A DNA stretch of 64,000 nucleotides from Myxococcus sp. RHSTA-1-4 (GCF_020037125.1 NZ_JAIQDG010000043.1:31110-95109); one strand, 5' to 3'. Positions 9,380 through 17,937 are shown, counted from the first letter of the stretch. Numbers and translations: made by a program. The notes: generated from the sequence alone by a model not told the origin.

Positions 9380-10579
9380 ATGGTCCAAGCCGCTCCGCAG
9401 ACAGCGACCCGTGCGTTCTCGGGCATCGATGCCGATGCCGTGGCCATCCTCCAGCGTCTGCAGGCGGGCGGGTTCCAGGGGTACCTGGTGGGCGGGTGCG
9501 TGCGGGACGAGCTGCTCGGTCATCCGCCGAAGGACTTCGACATCGCGACCAACGCCCGCGCGGATCAGGTCCAGGAGCTGTTCCCCGAGTGCCGGTTGCT
9601 GCCCGGACGCGGTTCGGTGCTCGTGCACGTGCATCGCGGCGGCAAGGTCTTCGACGTCGCCACCCTGCGCCCGCTCCGGACGCCGGCCGGCACGCCGCTG
9701 CTGGCGCCGGACGCGGACCTCGTGGCGGTGGCGCGCACGGTGGAGGTCGGCACGGTGGCGCAGGACGCGGAGTCCCGCGACTTCTCCGTCAACGCGCTCT
9801 ACTACGACGTGGCCGCCGGCCAGGTCCTCGACTTCGTCGGGGGGCTGGCCGACGCGCGCGAGCGGGTGCTTCGCTCCCTGGGCGAGCCCACGCTTCGCTT
9901 TCGCGACGACCCCTCACTCGTCTACCGCGCCGTCCGCATCGCCGCGCGGCGGGCGCTGACCATCGAGCCCCGGACGCTGGAGGCCCTGCGCGAGGGCGTC
10001 GCCGCCCTTCCGACGTGTCCGTTCCCGCTCCGCGCCCATGAGCTGCTCGAGTCGCTGGACGGCGGCGCCGCCGCCCCCTGTCTCCGGCGGTTCCGGGAGC
10101 TGGGCGTGCTGGAGGCCACGATGCCGCCGCTGATGATGCTGCTGGAGCGGCTCGGCCCGCCGGCGTGGAATGGCCTGCTCGCCTTCGCCGAGGCCATGGA
10201 CCGGCTGCATGGGCGCGGCCGGAAGCTGGGGCCCGCGGCCCGGCTGGCGTGTGTCCTGCTGCCGCTGGTGCGCCAGGCTCCGCGTCCTCCGGGCACCCCA
10301 GGTGAGACGGCCTCCGCGGCCGGGGCCATGCTGCCCATGCTCGCCGGGCTCGACCAGGGCGCCGCCCTCCCGCTGTTGAAGCACGGCGTGGCACTGCTCG
10401 AGGCCCAGCAGGCGCTGCTCGCCGGTCCGGGGGCTCTGGCGGCCGGCACCGTGCGGAGCTCTCCCCTCTTCGCCGAGGCGCTCGCCGTCCTCGAAGTCAC
10501 CATCGAGGCCACGAACGGCCCCCGGGAGCTCCTGGAGGGCTGGTCCACGCGGAGCGCGGCCGAGGGGCGCGTGGCATGA
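9380..10579 (+). CDS. Poly(A) polymerase / tRNA nucleotidyltransferase family protein
   Basis: 399 aa from ATG at 9380, preceded six bases upstream by GAAGGAA; an in-frame GTG at 9365 is less likely. The N-terminal half is a class II polbeta-type head: GYLVGGCVRDELLG, then DFDIAT with the two metal-binding Asp, RDFSVNALYYD, and RFRDDPSLVYRAVRIAARRA, where family members usually carry an ED pair. The C-terminal half is less conserved. Family members add A tails or CCA ends to RNA. Here the gene sits inside a lipopeptide locus, and its stop overlaps the ABC transporter start (ATGA), so the two should be translationally coupled. It may be a housekeeping gene caught between clusters, or a paralogue recruited for self-protection; the sequence does not decide. 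Confidence 0.82.
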   Translation: MVQAAPQTATRAFSGIDADAVAILQRLQAGGFQGYLVGGCVRDELLGHPPKDFDIATNARADQVQELFPECRLLPGRGSVLVHVHRGGKVFDVATLRPLRTPAGTPLLAPDADLVAVARTVEVGTVAQDAESRDFSVNALYYDVAAGQVLDFVGGLADARERVLRSLGEPTLRFRDDPSLVYRAVRIAARRALTIEPRTLEALREGVAALPTCPFPLRAHELLESLDGGAAAPCLRRFRELGVLEATMPPLMMLLERLGPPAWNGLLAFAEAMDRLHGRGRKLGPAARLACVLLPLVRQAPRPPGTPGETASAAGAMLPMLAGLDQGAALPLLKHGVALLEAQQALLAGPGALAAGTVRSSPLFAEALAVLEVTIEATNGPRELLEGWSTRSAAEGRVA

Positions 10580-12216
10580 AGCTGCTCGCGCTGCTCTTCC
10601 AGGCGTCCCGGGGGCGCTTCGTCTTCGCCGTCCTCTGTGGACTGCTCTCCGGCGCCTGTGGGGCCGGCCTCGTCGCGCTCATCAACCAGGTCCTCTCGCG
10701 CCAGCTTCCCTCGGGCACGGCGCAGCTCGGCCTGTTCGGCGGGCTCGTCCTGGTGGCGCTCGTCTCGCGAATCCTCGCCCAGGTGTTCGTCAGCCAGATC
10801 AACCAGGATGCGCTCTTCGAGATGCGCCTGAAGACCAGCGAGCGCATCGTGGCCGCGCCGCTGCGGCAGCTCGAGGAGAGCGGAGCCCACCGGCTGCTGG
10901 CGGCGCTCACCGAGGACCTCTTCCACCTCAGCAACGCCATGGCGATGCTGCCCCGGCTGGTCATCAACGCCTCCACCGTGCTGGGCTGCCTCGTCTACAT
11001 GGTGTGGCTGTCTGAGGTGCTGCTGCTGGCACTGGTGCTGTGTCTCGCCCTGGGCATCGCCACGTACCGTCTGTCCACCTCGCGGGCGCTCCGGGACTAC
11101 CGCACCGCGCGCGAGGAGCAGGACGAGCTCATCCGGCACTTCCGCGGGCTGACGGACGGCATCAAGGAGCTCAAGCTGCACTCCCGCCGGAAGGATGACT
11201 TCCTCGCGCGGGTGGTCGCCACGACGGCCGAGCGCGTCCGCCACCTCCAGAAGCGGGCGGCCACCGCGTTCGCCATCGGTTCGAGCTGGGGGATGTTCCT
11301 CTTCTTCGCCGTCATCGGCGTATTGCTCTTCCTGCTGCCCCGGCTCGCGCCGGTGAGCGACGCGGCGATGGTGGGCTACACGCTGGCCGTGCTGTACCTC
11401 CAGCAGCCCTTGATGGGACTCATGGAGGGCATGCCCATGATCTCCCGGGGTCAGGTCTCGTTCATCAAGCTGCAGGAGCTGGGCCTGTCGCTGGAGGCGT
11501 CATCCGAGTCCGTGCATGGCCGCGCGAGCCTCGAGTCGCGCCCGCGCTTCTCCCGGCTGGAGCTGGCCGGCGTGACGCACAGCTACCGGCGCGAGCACGA
11601 CGACAAGACCTTCACGCTGGGCCCCATCGACCTGGTCCTTCAACCGGGCGAGCTGCTCTTCCTGGTGGGCGGCAACGGCAGCGGCAAGACGACCCTGGCC
11701 AAGCTGCTCACCGGGCTCTACGTGCCACAGCACGGGCAGGTCCTGCTGGACGGGCGCCCCGTCACCACGCAGGAGCTGGAGCAGTACCGCCAGCACTTCT
11801 CGGCGGTGTTCTCCGACTTCCACCTCTTCGACCGGCTGCTGGGCGTGGGCTCCGACTTCTCACAGGTGCGGCCCTACCTGGAGCGGCTGCAGCTCGAGCA
11901 CAAGGTGCGGCTCGAAGGCGATGCCTTCTCCACGACGGAGCTCTCCCAGGGACAGCGCAAGCGCCTGGCGCTGGTGGCGGCCTTCCTGGAGGACCGCCCC
12001 ATCTACCTCTTCGACGAGTGGGCGGCGGACCAGGACCCCAGCTTCAAGGAGGTCTTCTACCGGGAACTGCTCCCGGAGCTGAAGCGGCGTGGCAAGGCCG
12101 TGGTGGTCATCTCCCATGACGACCGCTACTTCGACGTGGCGGACCGGCTCCTGCACCTGGAGTCCGGCCGCCTCCTGCCGGAGGGGACCTCCCCCGTCCG
12201 CAGGGTGGCTTCCTGA
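10576..12216 (+). CDS. Cyclic-peptide-type ABC exporter (fused TM and ATPase domains)
   Basis: 546 aa. The N-terminal part (about aa 1-300) has several hydrophobic membrane segments, starting with LLALLFQASRGRFVFAVLCG. The C-terminal ATPase carries Walker A GGNGSGKTTL (about aa 364-373), signature LSQGQRKRL, Walker B IYLFDEWAADQDP and the switch His in VVVISHDDRYF. The DEWAADQDP variant and the overall size match the SyrD/PvdE/YojI-like cyclic-peptide exporter family, which moves peptides or precursors across the inner membrane. It starts inside the stop codon of the preceding nucleotidyltransferase gene, so they are co-translated. It is the only transporter in the window and the likely exporter and self-resistance factor for the lipopeptide(s). 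Confidence 0.9.
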   Translation: MKLLALLFQASRGRFVFAVLCGLLSGACGAGLVALINQVLSRQLPSGTAQLGLFGGLVLVALVSRILAQVFVSQINQDALFEMRLKTSERIVAAPLRQLEESGAHRLLAALTEDLFHLSNAMAMLPRLVINASTVLGCLVYMVWLSEVLLLALVLCLALGIATYRLSTSRALRDYRTAREEQDELIRHFRGLTDGIKELKLHSRRKDDFLARVVATTAERVRHLQKRAATAFAIGSSWGMFLFFAVIGVLLFLLPRLAPVSDAAMVGYTLAVLYLQQPLMGLMEGMPMISRGQVSFIKLQELGLSLEASSESVHGRASLESRPRFSRLELAGVTHSYRREHDDKTFTLGPIDLVLQPGELLFLVGGNGSGKTTLAKLLTGLYVPQHGQVLLDGRPVTTQELEQYRQHFSAVFSDFHLFDRLLGVGSDFSQVRPYLERLQLEHKVRLEGDAFSTTELSQGQRKRLALVAAFLEDRPIYLFDEWAADQDPSFKEVFYRELLPELKRRGKAVVVISHDDRYFDVADRLLHLESGRLLPEGTSPVRRVAS

Positions 12217-12230
12217 AGCGCGAGGCAGGA

Positions 12231-12256
12231 CCCGGCGGCGGAGCGTGCCCGCCGGG
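12231..12256. terminator. Hairpin between convergent genes
   Basis: A perfect 8-bp GC stem (CCCGGCGG at 12231-12238 with CCGCCGGG at 12249-12256) around a 10-base loop lies between the ABC transporter stop (12216) and the minus-strand methyltransferase stop (12270). There is no T-tract. The convergent position suits a bidirectional terminator. Confidence 0.5.
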
Positions 12257-12269
12257 CCTTCTCCGGCGT

Positions 12270-13145
12270 TCAGGCCGGGTTCTTGCGGATGGTGACCTGG
12301 AAGCCCTTCCGCACCACCTGGAGGTCGGAGGCGGCGGCGGTCAGGAACGCATCGATGCCGATGTCCGGCCGTGGCATGTGCGAGTGCGGCGTGAGCTGGG
12401 CGGTGGCCATCCCGTAGTCGTCGAAGATCATCCACCCGCCCGGCCGCAGCAGGCGCCAGCTCAGCACGGCGTCCTCCAGGGTGTCGTAGGTCTGGTGCGA
12501 GCCGTCGACGTAGATGAAGTCGAACGTGGGCTCCGGCGCCATGCGGCGCAGCACCACGGAGGAGGCGCCAGCCAGCTTCTCCACGCGGTCCGCGGCGCCG
12601 CTCGCGGCGATGTTCTCGTCGAAGAGCTTCGTGTACTCGCCGTTGAAGAGGTCGACGCAGGTGATGCGGCTCGTCGGATGGGTGAGCACGTTCTCCAGCA
12701 GCCAGATGGCCGAGCGGCCCTCGAAGCTGCCAATCTCCAGGGCCCTGACCCCGGGCTTGCCGGCCAGCGGCGCGAGCGTGTCACGCCACTCCGCCTCGCA
12801 CTTCGACATCCAGTCCGAGGAGAACCGGTACCGGCCCACCTGCCGCGCCGCGGGATTGCGCTCCAGGTAGGAGTGCAGCGCCGCCTTCGTCTCGGGAGCA
12901 ACCCACGGCATCTGCAGCAGCCGCTCGACGGCGACACGCGCCGCGAGCCGCAGGTTGTCCGCGGACGCCGCATGGGGCCCGAGCTGGGCGACCGCTCCAT
13001 CCTTCACCAGCGCCCCCGCCGCCTCCACGTCCCTGAGCCAGCTCACCACACCCGCGTTCGCGTCCGGCCCCGGCGACCTCAAGAGCTCCTGCACGCGGGC
13101 AGCGAGCGATGCGACCTTCGCGGCGACATCTACTCCTGGATTCAC
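12270..13145 (-). CDS. Class I SAM-dependent methyltransferase (Methyltransf_24-like)
   Basis: 291 aa, with a GTG start at 13145 preceded by an AGGAAAGGAAGG Shine-Dalgarno. A roughly 120-residue N-terminal helical region leads into a Rossmann domain: ALEIGSFEGRSAIWLLENV (motif I), ITCVDLF, FDFIYVDGSHQTYDTLEDAV (the DGSH pattern of the TylF/Methyltransf_24 group) and LLRPGGWMIFDDYG. This group usually methylates oxygen on small molecules or sugars with SAM. Its acceptor here cannot be read; the peptide or an attached sugar are possibilities from context. It is transcribed alone, convergent with the exporter and divergent from the gene at 13301. Confidence 0.8.
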   Translation of the reverse strand: MNPGVDVAAKVASLAARVQELLRSPGPDANAGVVSWLRDVEAAGALVKDGAVAQLGPHAASADNLRLAARVAVERLLQMPWVAPETKAALHSYLERNPAARQVGRYRFSSDWMSKCEAEWRDTLAPLAGKPGVRALEIGSFEGRSAIWLLENVLTHPTSRITCVDLFNGEYTKLFDENIAASGAADRVEKLAGASSVVLRRMAPEPTFDFIYVDGSHQTYDTLEDAVLSWRLLRPGGWMIFDDYGMATAQLTPHSHMPRPDIGIDAFLTAAASDLQVVRKGFQVTIRKNPA

Positions 13146-13300
13146 TCCGGCCTTCCTTTCCTTCGCATGGAGGGCTCCCGGTCCTGTCGGCGCGCGGGAG
13201 TAACGCGGCGTTTAACCCGTTCGGGATGGGAGAATAAACGGAAATCAGGTGGTATGAGGAAATCCCCCAAAACAACAAATTTGTATCGGAGCCCGCATCC
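13146..13300. promoter_or_regulatory. Divergent intergenic promoter region
   Basis: This 155-base gap lies between the methyltransferase (-) and the propeller-like protein (+). Its right half (about 13215-13287) is conspicuously A/T-rich, including runs such as AAAACAACAAATTTG, which stands out here and is consistent with a promoter. A GGAG at 13288-13291 is the likely ribosome site for the ATG at 13301. No clear -35/-10 pair was found. Confidence 0.4.
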
Positions 13301-14458
13301 ATGCACGACACCCGCCTCCTGGTGACCTCCATCGTTCGTATCTCCGGCATTGGGGAGAGCAGCGGGTACGTGCGCCTCGTCAGCCGGAAGGAGCGCCGGG
13401 TCCTGGCAACGTGGCCCACGCCGGAGAGCCCCTACCGCCAGTTCGATCTCAATCCGCGGGGCGGGCTCCGGGGCGGACGCGGCATCGGTGCGGACTCGGA
13501 GCGGGTGGTCATCGCCATGACGGATCGCCTCTTCGTTTTTGATCGCTCCTGGCGGCAGGTGGGTGAGCTGACGCATCCGCTGTTCGGCGAGGTGCACGAC
13601 ATCCTCGTGGAGCAGGACGGCGTCTGGGTGACGGCCAGCGCCTCGGACCGGTTGGTCAAGCTGGGCTGGGACGGGACGCTGCTGCGATCATGGAGCTGGC
13701 GGGATGACCCGGCCCTCGTCGAAGCGCTGGAGCTGCACGACGCGCCCGCGGACGACGCCAACGCCGACTATCGCGATCCGCGCCAGCTCCCTCCCGTCTA
13801 CGACTTCGTCCACCTGAACGGCGTGTCCCGCGCCCCGGAAGGGCTGCTGCTGTCCTTCGGCTTCGTCGCCTCCAGCGTCACGCGGCGGCTCCAGCGGGTG
13901 CTGGGCCTGCCCGGGGTGCTCCTCAAGAAGCTGGGCTTCGACACGGGCATGTCACGTCCCTCGCGGACGTTCGCGTTGCGCTTCCTGTCCTCGCGGATCT
14001 CCACCTCGTCCTGGCATGGCGTCCTCCTGCCGGACCAGGGAGCCGCGCGTCTCGTCACCCGGATGGACGGCGTCAAGATTCCCAACCACAACCTGCTGCG
14101 GCACGGGGACGCCTTCGTCTTCAACGACACCCACTCCAGCCACCTCGTGCGGCGGGCGGTGGATGGGAGCCGGACGGAGCAGGTGCGGGTTCCGGGAAGC
14201 CCGGCGTTCGCCCGGGGACTGGCCCCGCTGGGGGGGAGCCGGTTCGCCGTCGGCAGCCAGCGCCCCGCGGCGCTGTACGAGATCGACTTCGACGACCTGA
14301 GCTGCGAGCCACTCTGCGAGCTGAGCACGCACCCGCACGAATGTGTCTACGGAATCCATGCCGTGCCGGACGGCTTCGGTGAGCCGCCCGCCCGGCTCTT
14401 CGAGAGCGCGGCCCCGCCGAAGGACGCGGGGCCCTGGGAGCAGGCGCGCGTGGCGTGA
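13301..14458 (+). CDS. Uncharacterised beta-propeller-like protein
   Basis: 385 aa. The chain alternates short beta-strand-like segments with recurrent W/H-rich turns (GEVHDILVEQDGVWVTASASDRL, FVHLNGVSRAPEGLLLSF, PNHNLLRHGDAFVFNDTHSSHLV, FARGLAPLGGSRFAVGSQR). This resembles six-bladed SMP-30/NHL-type or WD-like propellers. Recurrent His and Asp in these turns could bind a metal. There is no signal peptide or membrane segment, so it should be cytoplasmic. No enzymatic function can be assigned from sequence. It lies between two minus-strand genes inside the biosynthetic locus, so a tailoring or scaffold role is possible but unproven. Confidence 0.65.
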   Translation: MHDTRLLVTSIVRISGIGESSGYVRLVSRKERRVLATWPTPESPYRQFDLNPRGGLRGGRGIGADSERVVIAMTDRLFVFDRSWRQVGELTHPLFGEVHDILVEQDGVWVTASASDRLVKLGWDGTLLRSWSWRDDPALVEALELHDAPADDANADYRDPRQLPPVYDFVHLNGVSRAPEGLLLSFGFVASSVTRRLQRVLGLPGVLLKKLGFDTGMSRPSRTFALRFLSSRISTSSWHGVLLPDQGAARLVTRMDGVKIPNHNLLRHGDAFVFNDTHSSHLVRRAVDGSRTEQVRVPGSPAFARGLAPLGGSRFAVGSQRPAALYEIDFDDLSCEPLCELSTHPHECVYGIHAVPDGFGEPPARLFESAAPPKDAGPWEQARVA

Positions 14459-14476
14459 GCCCGCGCGCTCGGCTCA
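14456..14476. terminator. Short hairpin spanning two convergent stop codons
   Basis: TGAGCC (14456-14461) pairs with GGCTCA (14471-14476) around a 9-base GC-rich loop. The arms include the stop codon of the propeller-like gene and that of the minus-strand sbnB-like gene. It may be a compact bidirectional terminator. With only 6 bp and no T-tract the call is weak. Confidence 0.3.
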
Positions 14477-15487
14477 GCGCTTCAGCTCGAAGAAGAAGTC
14501 GGGCACGCGCAGCGCCTTGCCCTCGGCCACGGCGCGCTCGTAGACCCAGTGGCCCACCGCGAGGTCCAGCACCCCGAGCCCGAAGGGGCTGAAGAGGACC
14601 GGACGCGAGCGGTCCACCTTGCACTCGCCGCGGATGAGCTGGGCCAGCGTGCCGGTGACGAAGCCACGGCCGCCGGTGAGCTTCTCCGCCAGGTGCGGCG
14701 ACGTGTTCGCCTTCATGACGTGCTCCACGTCATCGACGATGTTGTACGAGCGCAGGAGCAGCTCGGGCGCGATGTCCCGCAGGGAGATGTGGAGCACCAC
14801 GGGGTTGTGCGCCAGCAGCTCCGGGTCGTGGATGTGGGGCGTGGCGGCCGTGGTGGCCAGGACGATGACGTCGCTGCGCCGCAGGCACGTGTTCAGGTCC
14901 GGAGCCGAGCCCACGCGCTGGTGGCGGCCGGGGATGCACACCTCGCGGGCGAAGCGCTCCGACTCGCCGGGGGTACTGTCGTGGAGGAGGACCTCGTCCA
15001 CCTCCCAGCCGGACTGCATGAAGAACTGGTAGATGTAGCGGGCGATGAGGCCGTTGCCGACGATGCCCAGGCAGCGGGCCTTGCGCTGGCCGCCGTTCAT
15101 CCACTGCGCGCCCAGCACGGCCGAGCCGGCGGTGCGCGCCGCGGAGATGATGGAGGACTCCAGGCACGCGAACGGATAACCCGTGTCGTAGCTGTTGAGG
15201 ATGAGCACCGCCGAGGCGCGCGGGAAGCCGCGCTGCACGTTGGACGGGTAGCTGGCAATCCACTTGATGCCGGACACGTCCACGTCGCCGCCCAGGTAGG
15301 CCGGGAGGGCGATGATGCGGGCGTCGGGCTTCTCGGGGAAGCGGAGGAAGTAGCTGTCCGGGTTGACGGAGCGGCCGTCCTGGTGCGTGAGGTAGGCCGC
15401 CTCCACGCGGCGGATGCACTCGGCCACGTCGCCATGGATGACGTCGTGAGCCACCTTGCCGGAGATGATGGAGAAGTCGAAGCTCAT
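14474..15487 (-). CDS. sbnB: SbnB-like N-(amino-carboxyethyl)-glutamate dehydrogenase (2,3-diaminopropionate synthesis)
   Basis: 337 aa, usual for SbnB. It belongs to the ornithine cyclodeaminase/mu-crystallin superfamily: an N-terminal substrate-binding part (VNPDSYFLRFP, then IKWIASYPSN) and an NAD-binding Rossmann motif CLGIVGNGLIARYIYQFF. In staphyloferrin B synthesis SbnB oxidatively hydrolyses the SbnA product to 2-oxoglutarate and L-2,3-diaminopropionate. The start at 15487 (MSFDFSI) is chosen because it begins the conserved region; an in-frame ATG 36 bases upstream would overlap sbnA. It follows sbnA on the minus strand with a 14-base gap, so the pair is an operon. In this locus it should feed Dap to an NRPS module. 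Confidence 0.9.
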   Translation of the reverse strand: MSFDFSIISGKVAHDVIHGDVAECIRRVEAAYLTHQDGRSVNPDSYFLRFPEKPDARIIALPAYLGGDVDVSGIKWIASYPSNVQRGFPRASAVLILNSYDTGYPFACLESSIISAARTAGSAVLGAQWMNGGQRKARCLGIVGNGLIARYIYQFFMQSGWEVDEVLLHDSTPGESERFAREVCIPGRHQRVGSAPDLNTCLRRSDVIVLATTAATPHIHDPELLAHNPVVLHISLRDIAPELLLRSYNIVDDVEHVMKANTSPHLAEKLTGGRGFVTGTLAQLIRGECKVDRSRPVLFSPFGLGVLDLAVGHWVYERAVAEGKALRVPDFFFELKR

Positions 15488-15501
15488 GTGGCGGGTGTCG
15501 C

Positions 15502-16455
15502 CTACTCGAGGCGAGATGTCCACTGGGGGTTGTAGAGGGTTTCGAGGTAGGCCGCCCCGCCGTCCGCGCAGAGGAAGAGGACGTTGGGCGGCGTGAGCGA
15601 GCGCATCTTCGGGAGGTAGCGCTTGACGGCGGCGTACGCCGAGCCGGACGAGCCGCCGACGAAGAGGCCATGGCGCCGCAGCAGCTCCTGGCAGGCCTGG
15701 GCCGTCTCGCTCTCCGGAACGCGCACGACGTCGTCGATGCGCGCCTGTTTCACCAGGTCGGGGACGATGCTGGCGCCGATGCCGGGGATGTGCCGCTTGC
15801 GAGGCGTGCCGCCGAAGATGACCGAGCCCTCGGCGTCCACGGCGATGATTCTCACCGAGGGGAACTTCTCCTTGAGCCGGTGAGACACGCCGGAGATGGT
15901 GCCGCCGGTGCTGACGCCCAGGAAGACGTAGTCCAGCGTGGTGAAGGCGCGGGCAATCTCCTCGCCCGTGAGCCGGTAGTGGGCCTCGAGCGCATCCGGA
16001 TTGCCGTACTGGTTGGTCCAGTAGGCGCCCGGGGTGCTGTCCACCAGCTCCTTCACCTTGGCCAGCCGCGTCTTGAGGAATCCGCCGGTGTCGTCGCGCT
16101 GCTCCACCTTGACGACACGCTCGCAGAGCCGCCGCAGGGAGGACTCATAACCCGGGGTGATGTTCGGATCGATGACCGGAACGAAGGACAGCCCGAGCAG
16201 CCGGCAGTACGAGGCCAGGGCGTTGGCGAAGTTCCCCGAGGAGGACTCGACGATGGTGCTGCCGGAGTCGATCTGCCCGCGCTCCAGCGCGGACTTGAGC
16301 AGCCAGTACGCGGGCCGGTCCTTCACACTGCCAATGGGGTTGTGCCCCTCCAGCTTCGCGTAGAGGTTGATGCCCTCGTACTTCAGGGGCAGCACGGGAG
16401 TCTCCCGGAGGAGCGCCCCCAGGGTCGCCATGCGTTGCGCCAGCTCGTTGGACAT
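15502..16455 (-). CDS. sbnA: SbnA-like N-(amino-carboxyethyl)-glutamate synthase (PLP, 2,3-diaminopropionate synthesis)
   Basis: 317 aa, a type II PLP enzyme of the cysteine-synthase family. The Schiff-base Lys45 lies in NPIGSVKDRPAYW; the phosphate-binding loop reads GVSTGGTISG and the Asn loop ESSSGNFANALA. SbnA condenses O-phospho-L-serine with L-glutamate to the intermediate cleaved by SbnB. Similarity to SbnA rather than CysK/CysM rests on this overall pattern, including RKRHIPGIGAS and the immediate sbnB neighbour. It starts at 16455 in a divergent gap opposite the threonine-synthase-like gene. The sbnAB pair predicts a Dap residue in one of the peptides. Confidence 0.9.
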   Translation of the reverse strand: MSNELAQRMATLGALLRETPVLPLKYEGINLYAKLEGHNPIGSVKDRPAYWLLKSALERGQIDSGSTIVESSSGNFANALASYCRLLGLSFVPVIDPNITPGYESSLRRLCERVVKVEQRDDTGGFLKTRLAKVKELVDSTPGAYWTNQYGNPDALEAHYRLTGEEIARAFTTLDYVFLGVSTGGTISGVSHRLKEKFPSVRIIAVDAEGSVIFGGTPRKRHIPGIGASIVPDLVKQARIDDVVRVPESETAQACQELLRRHGLFVGGSSGSAYAAVKRYLPKMRSLTPPNVLFLCADGGAAYLETLYNPQWTSRLE

Positions 16456-16577
16456 CTCATCACTCGTTCGGCCAGTCTCTCTTCGGCCGACTGTCGTCCG
16501 TTGGATATGACGACACGGGTGTATTTATTCGGCTCAGGGTGGATTTGTATAGAGCCCCCACCGAATCAGGAGTCTGT
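16456..16577. promoter_or_regulatory. Divergent intergenic region between sbnA and threonine-synthase-like gene
   Basis: These 122 bases separate two divergent starts and contain AT-rich stretches (for example TGTATTTATT around 16520 and TTTGTATAGAG around 16545-16555) that may hold a -10 for the plus strand. AGGAG nine bases before the ATG at 16578 is the ribosome site and decides that start. The core hexamers cannot be fixed with confidence. Confidence 0.4.
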
Positions 16578-17816
16578 ATGTCGCAGGAGCACATGACCGC
16601 GCTGCGCTGCGTCCATTGTGGACAACGCCACCCCGTGGACGCGGTCGCGTACACGTGCCCGCACTGCGGCATCGAGGGCATCCTCGATGTGGAGTACGAC
16701 TACAACGAGGTGGCGGGCACGCTGACCCGGGAGGCGCTGGCGGCGCGGCCCCTGAATCAGTGGCGCTACGAGGAGCTGCTGCCGCTCGACGCCCGGGCGG
16801 AGCGGCCCGCGCTGCACGTGGGGATGACGCCGGTGTACGAGTCCCCTGCCCTGGCGCGGGACGTGGGGCTGGAGCGGCTGGTGCTGAAGGACGAGGGCCG
16901 CAACCCGACGGGTTCGTTCAAGGACCGCTCGAGCGCGCTGGCGGTGATGAAGGCGCGGGAGGCGGGGCGGGACACGGTGGCGTGCGCGTCGGCCGGTAAC
17001 GCGGCGGCGTCACTCGCGGGCTTCGCGGCGGTGATGGGGGTGCGGAGCGTCATCTTCGTGCCCCAGCGGACGCCGGAGCCGAAGCTGGCGCAGCTCCTGG
17101 TGACGGGGGCTCGGGTCCTTCGGGTGGAAGGCAGTTATGACGACGCGTACTGGCTCTGTCAGGCCGCGTGCGAGCGGTACGGCTGGTACAACCGCAACTG
17201 CGCCATCAACCCCTACCTGGTCGAGGGAAAGAAGACTGCGGGCCTGGAGCTGGCGGAGCAGCTCGGCGCGCGGATGACGGACTGGGTGGCGGTGTCCGTG
17301 GGGGATGGCTGCACGCTCGCGGGCATCTGGAAGGGCCTGAAGGAGATGAAGCGGCTGGGCCTCATCGAGCGGCTGCCGCGGATGATGGGCGTTCAGGCGG
17401 CGGGCGCGGCCCCCGTGGCGGCGGCGATGGAGACCGGTGCGCTGAAGCCCATGGAGGCGCGGACGCTGGCGGACTCCATCGCGGTGGGCTGGCCCCGCAA
17501 CTGGCGCAAGGCGGTTGACGCAGTGCGCGAGTCCGGGGGCTGCTTCGTGAGCGTGGAGGACGCGGAGATGCTCGCGGCGCAGGGACAGCTGGCGCGGAGG
17601 ACGGGGGTCTTCGCGGAGCCCGCGGCGGCGGCGGCCCTGGCGGGACTGGTGCGCGCCGTCCGTGAGAAGCGCGTGGACCCGGCGGAGAGCGCGACCGTGG
17701 TCGTCACCGGGCATGGCTTGAAGGACGTGCGCACGGCGATGCAGGCCCTGGAGGCACCGTTGGACGTGGCGCCCCGCGTCGAAGCAATGGAGGCGCTGCT
17801 CGCGCGAATAGGGTGA
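16578..17816 (+). CDS. Threonine-synthase-like PLP enzyme
   Basis: 412 aa. A zinc-ribbon-like N-terminus (Cys11, Cys14, Cys27, Cys30; CVHCG...CPHCG) precedes a type II PLP fold with Lys115 in NPTGSFKDRSS, ACASAGNAAASLAGFAA for cofactor binding, and SVGDGCTLAGIWKG. This matches ThrC-type enzymes, which turn O-phospho-L-homoserine into threonine. The start at 16578 is preferred over an in-frame ATG 39 bases upstream because AGGAG lies nine bases before it. Beside sbnAB and before the lipopeptide genes, it may supply threonine or a related beta/gamma-substituted amino acid; substrate change cannot be excluded. A small GTGAC-GGC-GTCAC hairpin spans the stop (17813-17825). Confidence 0.82.
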   Translation: MSQEHMTALRCVHCGQRHPVDAVAYTCPHCGIEGILDVEYDYNEVAGTLTREALAARPLNQWRYEELLPLDARAERPALHVGMTPVYESPALARDVGLERLVLKDEGRNPTGSFKDRSSALAVMKAREAGRDTVACASAGNAAASLAGFAAVMGVRSVIFVPQRTPEPKLAQLLVTGARVLRVEGSYDDAYWLCQAACERYGWYNRNCAINPYLVEGKKTAGLELAEQLGARMTDWVAVSVGDGCTLAGIWKGLKEMKRLGLIERLPRMMGVQAAGAAPVAAAMETGALKPMEARTLADSIAVGWPRNWRKAVDAVRESGGCFVSVEDAEMLAAQGQLARRTGVFAEPAAAAALAGLVRAVREKRVDPAESATVVVTGHGLKDVRTAMQALEAPLDVAPRVEAMEALLARIG

Positions 17817-17884
17817 CGGCGTCACAGCGGCCAGACGCTTGACCTACGGGAAACCCACGATTTCTCGTGCTCCACCCAACAACG

Positions 17885-17913
17885 TTGACTTATCAGCCAT
17901 ATCGGATTCTAAC
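17885..17913 (+). promoter_or_regulatory. Candidate sigma70-type promoter for the main assembly line
   Basis: TTGACT at 17885-17890 is followed after 17 bases by TCTAAC at 17908-17913, within the AT-rich gap upstream of the FAAL gene (ATG 17938). Spacing is ideal and the -35 is 5/6 to consensus; the -10 is about 4/6. It would start a transcript with a short leader and could drive the plus-strand genes to 60714. Confidence 0.5.
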
Positions 17914-17937
17914 CCTCCCACTGAATCCGGCGCCTCG

